Assembly (NCBI GenBank): GCA_030066665.1
Contig: JASJBD010000015.1
Span: forward strand, 1 to 45,087
Origin: Gammaproteobacteria bacterium
Lineage (GTDB): Bacteria; Pseudomonadota; Gammaproteobacteria; Steroidobacterales; GCA-2729495
Length of the DNA: 45,087 nucleotides
Direction: 5' to 3'
The notes beneath the pieces are model-generated. The model was not told the origin of the DNA and did not search any database. It was given only the letters and a program-made list of their open reading frames with translations. Position 1 is the stretch's first letter, and each line of letters begins with the position of its first letter. Of this stretch, positions 42,179 to 45,087 are shown piece by piece. Both the position numbers and the translations under genes were made by a program.

Positions 42179-43314
42179 GTGCGCTGGTCGACAAACTGAA
42201 AGACGGCCTGAAGGCCAAGCCGCGGGCCAGTCAAATCGGGCCCATCGGTCTGCATTTCGCCGAGGAACAGGTCCACGCGGTGCAACTGCGGCGCCTGGCA
42301 TCAGGCAAGTATGTGCTGCGCGCCTGGGCGTCGTTGCCCTATCGCGAGACTCGCGAGGACGCGCTGGCGGACGAGTCGCGCCTCAAGGTCCTGTTGACGA
42401 ATCTTTTGGGCCGCGCGTCGTTTCGCGGCAAGCAGGTCGTCACCGTATTGCCGCCGGCAATGGTGCGTATCTCGTCGCTGAACTATCACGCCGGTGGCGG
42501 CGGCGACGGGGAGGCGATTCTGCGCTTGATGGATGACCGGCTGGATGGCTCCGTGAATGACTACGTGATCGACTTTTTGCCGGTGCGTAGTGATGCGAGC
42601 TCGCGTGACAAGGTTGCCCTGGTTACCGCAAGCCGCAAGAGCGACGTCGTGGACTTTCTCGAATCGCTGCGTCACGCGAAGCTCGATGTCGCGGAACTCG
42701 AAGTCAGCCCCGCCGCGCTGAACCGCCTGATCGGCCTGCTGCCGCGCAAGGCTGGCGAACGCGGCAACATCCTGGTGATCAATTATGGCGCGCAGCATTC
42801 CTACCTGACGCTGATTTCCGGTCGCCGGCTATTGATGGACAAGGAAATCGACTTCGGCTCGGAATCGGTCATTCAACAGCTCGCCAAAGGACTCGACATC
42901 GATCTCAATATGGCTGGCGAGATGGCGGTGCGCGAAGGCCTGGCGCAGCAGCTCAAGGCACCGTTCGGCGCCACGCAGGTGCTGACCGCTGACGACGTAA
43001 ACCCGGTGGTGGAGATCGTGCGGCCCGTGTTTTCGCGCCTGGTGGAAGAGGTCCGGCGTGCCTGCCTGTACGCGGCGTCGGAAAGCCAGGGTGACGTCGT
43101 GGAACAGGTCTATACCTTCGGTTCGATCGCGCGCTGGCCCGGTGCGGATCAGATGTTGAGCGAGCTGGCACGGCTGCCGGTCGCCAGCAGCCTGCCGCTG
43201 ACCGCGATCTTTGACGGTGCCGACGAGAAATCGGCGACAGACTATCTCGGCGTGGGGCCGGAGCTTGCAGTTGCTACTGGACTGGCGCTCAGGGGGCTGA
43301 CGGACGATGCCTGA
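42175..43314 (+). CDS. Pilus assembly protein, PilM/MshI-like
   Basis: 379 residues with an actin-like PilM fold: IGLHFAEEQVHAVQLRR is the first phosphate-loop strand, VVTVLPPAMVRI the next conserved segment, and ILVINYGAQHSYLTLISGRRLL the second-domain strand. PilM sits on the cytoplasmic side of the membrane and binds the N-terminus of PilN; MshI plays this part in MSHA systems. Consistent with that, it is followed by a PilN-like gene with an eight-base overlap. No membrane helix is present. It starts inside the cyclase stop. Confidence 0.88.
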   Translation: MSALVDKLKDGLKAKPRASQIGPIGLHFAEEQVHAVQLRRLASGKYVLRAWASLPYRETREDALADESRLKVLLTNLLGRASFRGKQVVTVLPPAMVRISSLNYHAGGGGDGEAILRLMDDRLDGSVNDYVIDFLPVRSDASSRDKVALVTASRKSDVVDFLESLRHAKLDVAELEVSPAALNRLIGLLPRKAGERGNILVINYGAQHSYLTLISGRRLLMDKEIDFGSESVIQQLAKGLDIDLNMAGEMAVREGLAQQLKAPFGATQVLTADDVNPVVEIVRPVFSRLVEEVRRACLYAASESQGDVVEQVYTFGSIARWPGADQMLSELARLPVASSLPLTAIFDGADEKSATDYLGVGPELAVATGLALRGLTDDA

Positions 43315-43963
43315 CATCGATCTCATTCCAGCCGACTACCGACGGGCACGCTGGCTCAAAGTCTGGTTGCGCCAGATTATCAGCAGTGGCGCGGCCATGC
43401 TGACCGTGACGCTGGTTGCGTTCGGTTTTCTGAGTATCCAGGTGAAGGAACTGCGTGCGGAAGCGGCACAACTGGAGAAACAACGCGCTGTTACCGAACA
43501 GCAACGCCAGGACCTGGAGCAACTCGATTCGCAGAAGAAAGCACTCAGTCAGCAATTGTCATTGTTGTCGAGCCTGCGCAGCGGTGCGCCGGCACGCTCG
43601 ATGTTCATGACCGTCGACAAGGCGCTTGCCAATGCCGACGTCTGGTTCCTGCAATGGGAGTTTCGCCGCGCCGGCGTGAAGGTGCCGGAAAGCCAGGCGC
43701 GCGGCGTCGAAACGGGCTATTTCATTGTCGTGCCGGAATCCGGCGAGGCTGGTGGTGACCAGGCGTGGCTCGTGGAAACCCATATGAAAATTACCGGCCA
43801 GGCACGCGATCATGAAGCGCTGTCGCGCTTCGTCAAAGGCCTTTACATGCAATCTTCCGTAGTCGACGTGAGTGTGCAGCGTACGGATCTCAGTCGGCTC
43901 CGCGATCGCGATGTGGTGCAGTTCGACCTCGCAGTCGTCTTGAATAGTGAGGCCCGCGGATGA
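43307..43963 (+). CDS. Pilus assembly protein, PilN-like
   Basis: 218 residues. The N-terminus MPDIDLIPADYR matches the INLLP-type motif by which PilN docks to PilM. One membrane helix (about 30-48, SGAAMLTVTLVAFGFLSI) is followed by a coiled coil (about 50-85, AEAAQLEKQRAVTEQQRQ) and a periplasmic ferredoxin-like domain. It links the cytoplasmic platform with the periplasmic alignment complex. It overlaps both neighbours (eight and four bases), as expected for proteins made in equal amounts. Confidence 0.86.
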   Translation: MPDIDLIPADYRRARWLKVWLRQIISSGAAMLTVTLVAFGFLSIQVKELRAEAAQLEKQRAVTEQQRQDLEQLDSQKKALSQQLSLLSSLRSGAPARSMFMTVDKALANADVWFLQWEFRRAGVKVPESQARGVETGYFIVVPESGEAGGDQAWLVETHMKITGQARDHEALSRFVKGLYMQSSVVDVSVQRTDLSRLRDRDVVQFDLAVVLNSEARG

Positions 43964-44532
43964 TGGCGCAGTTGCAAATGCAGGCTCTCGAGCCCCGGCA
44001 AATGCAGCTGGCCGGCTACGGCGTGCTGACACTGATACTGGCCGGGTTGTTGATGTACCTCGTGCTACCGCAGTGGCGGGCCTATCAGAGCACCGGTGCA
44101 TCCCTGGCGCTGCTGCGCCAGGGCGCGGCGGACGGCGCCACGCTGGAGACCCAGCTCAGCCAGCTGCGAGTGGACGTCGAGCGTCTCGAACGCACGCTGA
44201 ACGGCGACGCCTCGAACCTGCCCGCGAAGCAAATGGAGGCCTTTGTTATCGGCCGTCTGCAGACTATTTCGTGGCGCAATAACCTGGTGCTGGTGGGCGT
44301 GCAGCCGAGCGAGGGCACACCGCTGAACGAGTTCCGCGAACTGATCTTTGACGTGGATCTGAAAGGTGGCTACTTCGACTTCTTCGATTGGCTGCAGAAC
44401 ATCGACGAGGAACTCGGTTTCGTCGTCGTGAAACGTTTCGATATCAGCCCGTCCGCCGGTAACTCTACCGAAGAGGAACCGGAGCTGCAGATCAGGTTGA
44501 CGATGGCTGCCTACAGGAACCAGGGGTCATGA
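43960..44532 (+). CDS. Pilus assembly protein, PilO/MshJ-like
   Basis: 190 residues. A single membrane helix (about 22-40, YGVLTLILAGLLMYLVLP) leads into a coiled coil (about 45-85) and a periplasmic domain with the PilO-like pattern GGYFDFFDWLQNIDEELGFVV. It would pair with the PilN-like protein. ATGA overlaps at both ends tie it to its neighbours. The sequence cannot tell PilO from MshJ; the gene order favours MshJ. Confidence 0.84.
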   Translation: MMAQLQMQALEPRQMQLAGYGVLTLILAGLLMYLVLPQWRAYQSTGASLALLRQGAADGATLETQLSQLRVDVERLERTLNGDASNLPAKQMEAFVIGRLQTISWRNNLVLVGVQPSEGTPLNEFRELIFDVDLKGGYFDFFDWLQNIDEELGFVVVKRFDISPSAGNSTEEEPELQIRLTMAAYRNQGS

Positions 44533-44885
44533 GTAAGGCAATTGTATTGGCCGTCATACTGGCACTGTTACACCTGTACTCGACCGGCGAGGCCGAGCCG
44601 CTGCAGCGGGATCCTTTCAAGGTGCCGACTGACTTCAGTGCGGCGCCAGCCACAGCGGGCACGGTTGCACTGGCCGCCGGCGGCGAACCGGAAATTCTCG
44701 GCATCCTGGTCGCGGATGGCGAATCGCTGGTGAACCTGAACGGCACGATCATCGGCCTGGGCGAAGCGGCCGACGGCTACCTGCTGGTGGAGGTCGGTGA
44801 GGAGCACGCGGTTTTCCAGCACGAAGATGAATTTATCACCCTGTCCCTGTACCCGGACGAAGACGATGAAGCAAATGACCAGTAG
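44529..44885 (+). CDS. Periplasmic pilus assembly protein, PilP/GspC/MshK-like
   Basis: 118 residues with a signal peptide (IVLAVILALLHLYSTGEA). The mature part has RDPFKVP, a motif typical of the PilP/GspC/MshK group, then a small beta domain (PEILGILVADGESLVNLNGTIIGLGE) that in relatives binds the secretin N0 domain. The tail is acidic (PDEDDEANDQ). Its last 20 bases overlap the secretin gene start. Confidence 0.82.
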   Translation: MSKAIVLAVILALLHLYSTGEAEPLQRDPFKVPTDFSAAPATAGTVALAAGGEPEILGILVADGESLVNLNGTIIGLGEAADGYLLVEVGEEHAVFQHEDEFITLSLYPDEDDEANDQ

Positions 44886-45087
44886 AGCAGGAACGAATTC
44901 CGCCAGCAGGCCGGCGAGGCTGGGCGCTTTGCTGTTGTTGCTGCTGATGGCCATGCCGGCATTTGCCGACACTAAAGATCGCATCACGCTGAGCATGCGT
45001 GAGGTATCGCTGGCATCCGTCATGGAAATGCTGGCGCGTCAGAACCGGGTGAACATCCTGCTCGCGGAAAATGTCGAGGCGGATGTG
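44866..45087 (+). CDS. Outer-membrane secretin, MshL/PilQ-like, 3' partial
   Basis: An open frame from ATG 44866 runs off the window end after 74 codons; ATG 44875 is an alternative start. It has a signal peptide (LGALLLLLLMAMPAFA), followed by DTKDRITLSMREVSLASVMEML and NRVNILLAENVEADV. This is the start of a secretin/STN (N0) domain, where the signature is a small beta-alpha fold with NIVV-like strands. Its place after the PilM/N/O/P-like genes fits MshL or PilQ. It would form the outer-membrane channel for the pilus. Confidence 0.82.
   Translation, partial: MKQMTSRAGTNSASRPARLGALLLLLLMAMPAFADTKDRITLSMREVSLASVMEMLARQNRVNILLAENVEADV

Overview
The window is dense, GC-rich bacterial DNA, 45 kb with no gap over 200 bases between genes and no RNA gene, insertion sequence or CRISPR array that I could see. 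The mix of a TonB-dependent receptor, an MSHA-like pilus cluster, CRP-like sites and c-di-GMP enzymes points to a Gammaproteobacterium, probably free-living and possibly marine. That placement is inference; no marker gene fixes it.

Layout. (1) 1-3824: two tandem, closely related winged-helix/TPR membrane regulators, the first cut by the window edge. (2) 3829-10877: minus-strand genes for a TonB receptor and an amidohydrolase, then (around one plus-strand membrane protein) two DUF1838 proteins and an NAD(P)-binding protein. This looks like an uptake and breakdown locus for an unknown organic compound. (3) 10944-15104: a methyltransferase coupled to a small coiled-coil protein, then a lipoprotein combining Calx-beta, a sugar-dehydrogenase-type propeller and two haem-binding CxxCH motifs. 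(4) 15185-24282: a three-gene operon I do not recognise as any described system. It encodes a 1390-residue beta-helix protein with two C-terminal membrane helices and two FtsH-like AAA+/M41 proteases that lack membrane segments and the usual pore loop. This is the best candidate here for an undescribed system. (5) 24284-25293: a peroxiredoxin-like protein and a small exported protein, divergently transcribed. (6) 25438-45087: receiver protein, histidine kinase, second receiver and GGDEF-EAL protein lead directly into an MSHA-like type IV pilus cluster: a STAS-fused MshE-type ATPase, a GspF-type platform protein, four pseudopilins, a giant tip-adhesin-like pseudopilin, a diguanylate cyclase, PilM/N/O/P-like assembly proteins and the start of a secretin.

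How the parts fit. In region 6 most genes overlap by 4-20 bases, so the sensory part and the pilus machine are probably co-expressed. The extension ATPase carries the two 24-residue motifs of the c-di-GMP-binding MshEN domain, and the cluster also encodes a cyclase and a GGDEF-EAL enzyme, so the pilus appears to carry its own c-di-GMP control. Two CRP-like sites and two palindromic REP-like elements sit at gene starts inside the cluster. One palindrome supplies the Shine-Dalgarno sequence and start codon of a pseudopilin gene. In region 4, the two proteases share a duplicated upstream module and may form a mixed hexamer brought to the membrane by the beta-helix protein; that is a hypothesis.
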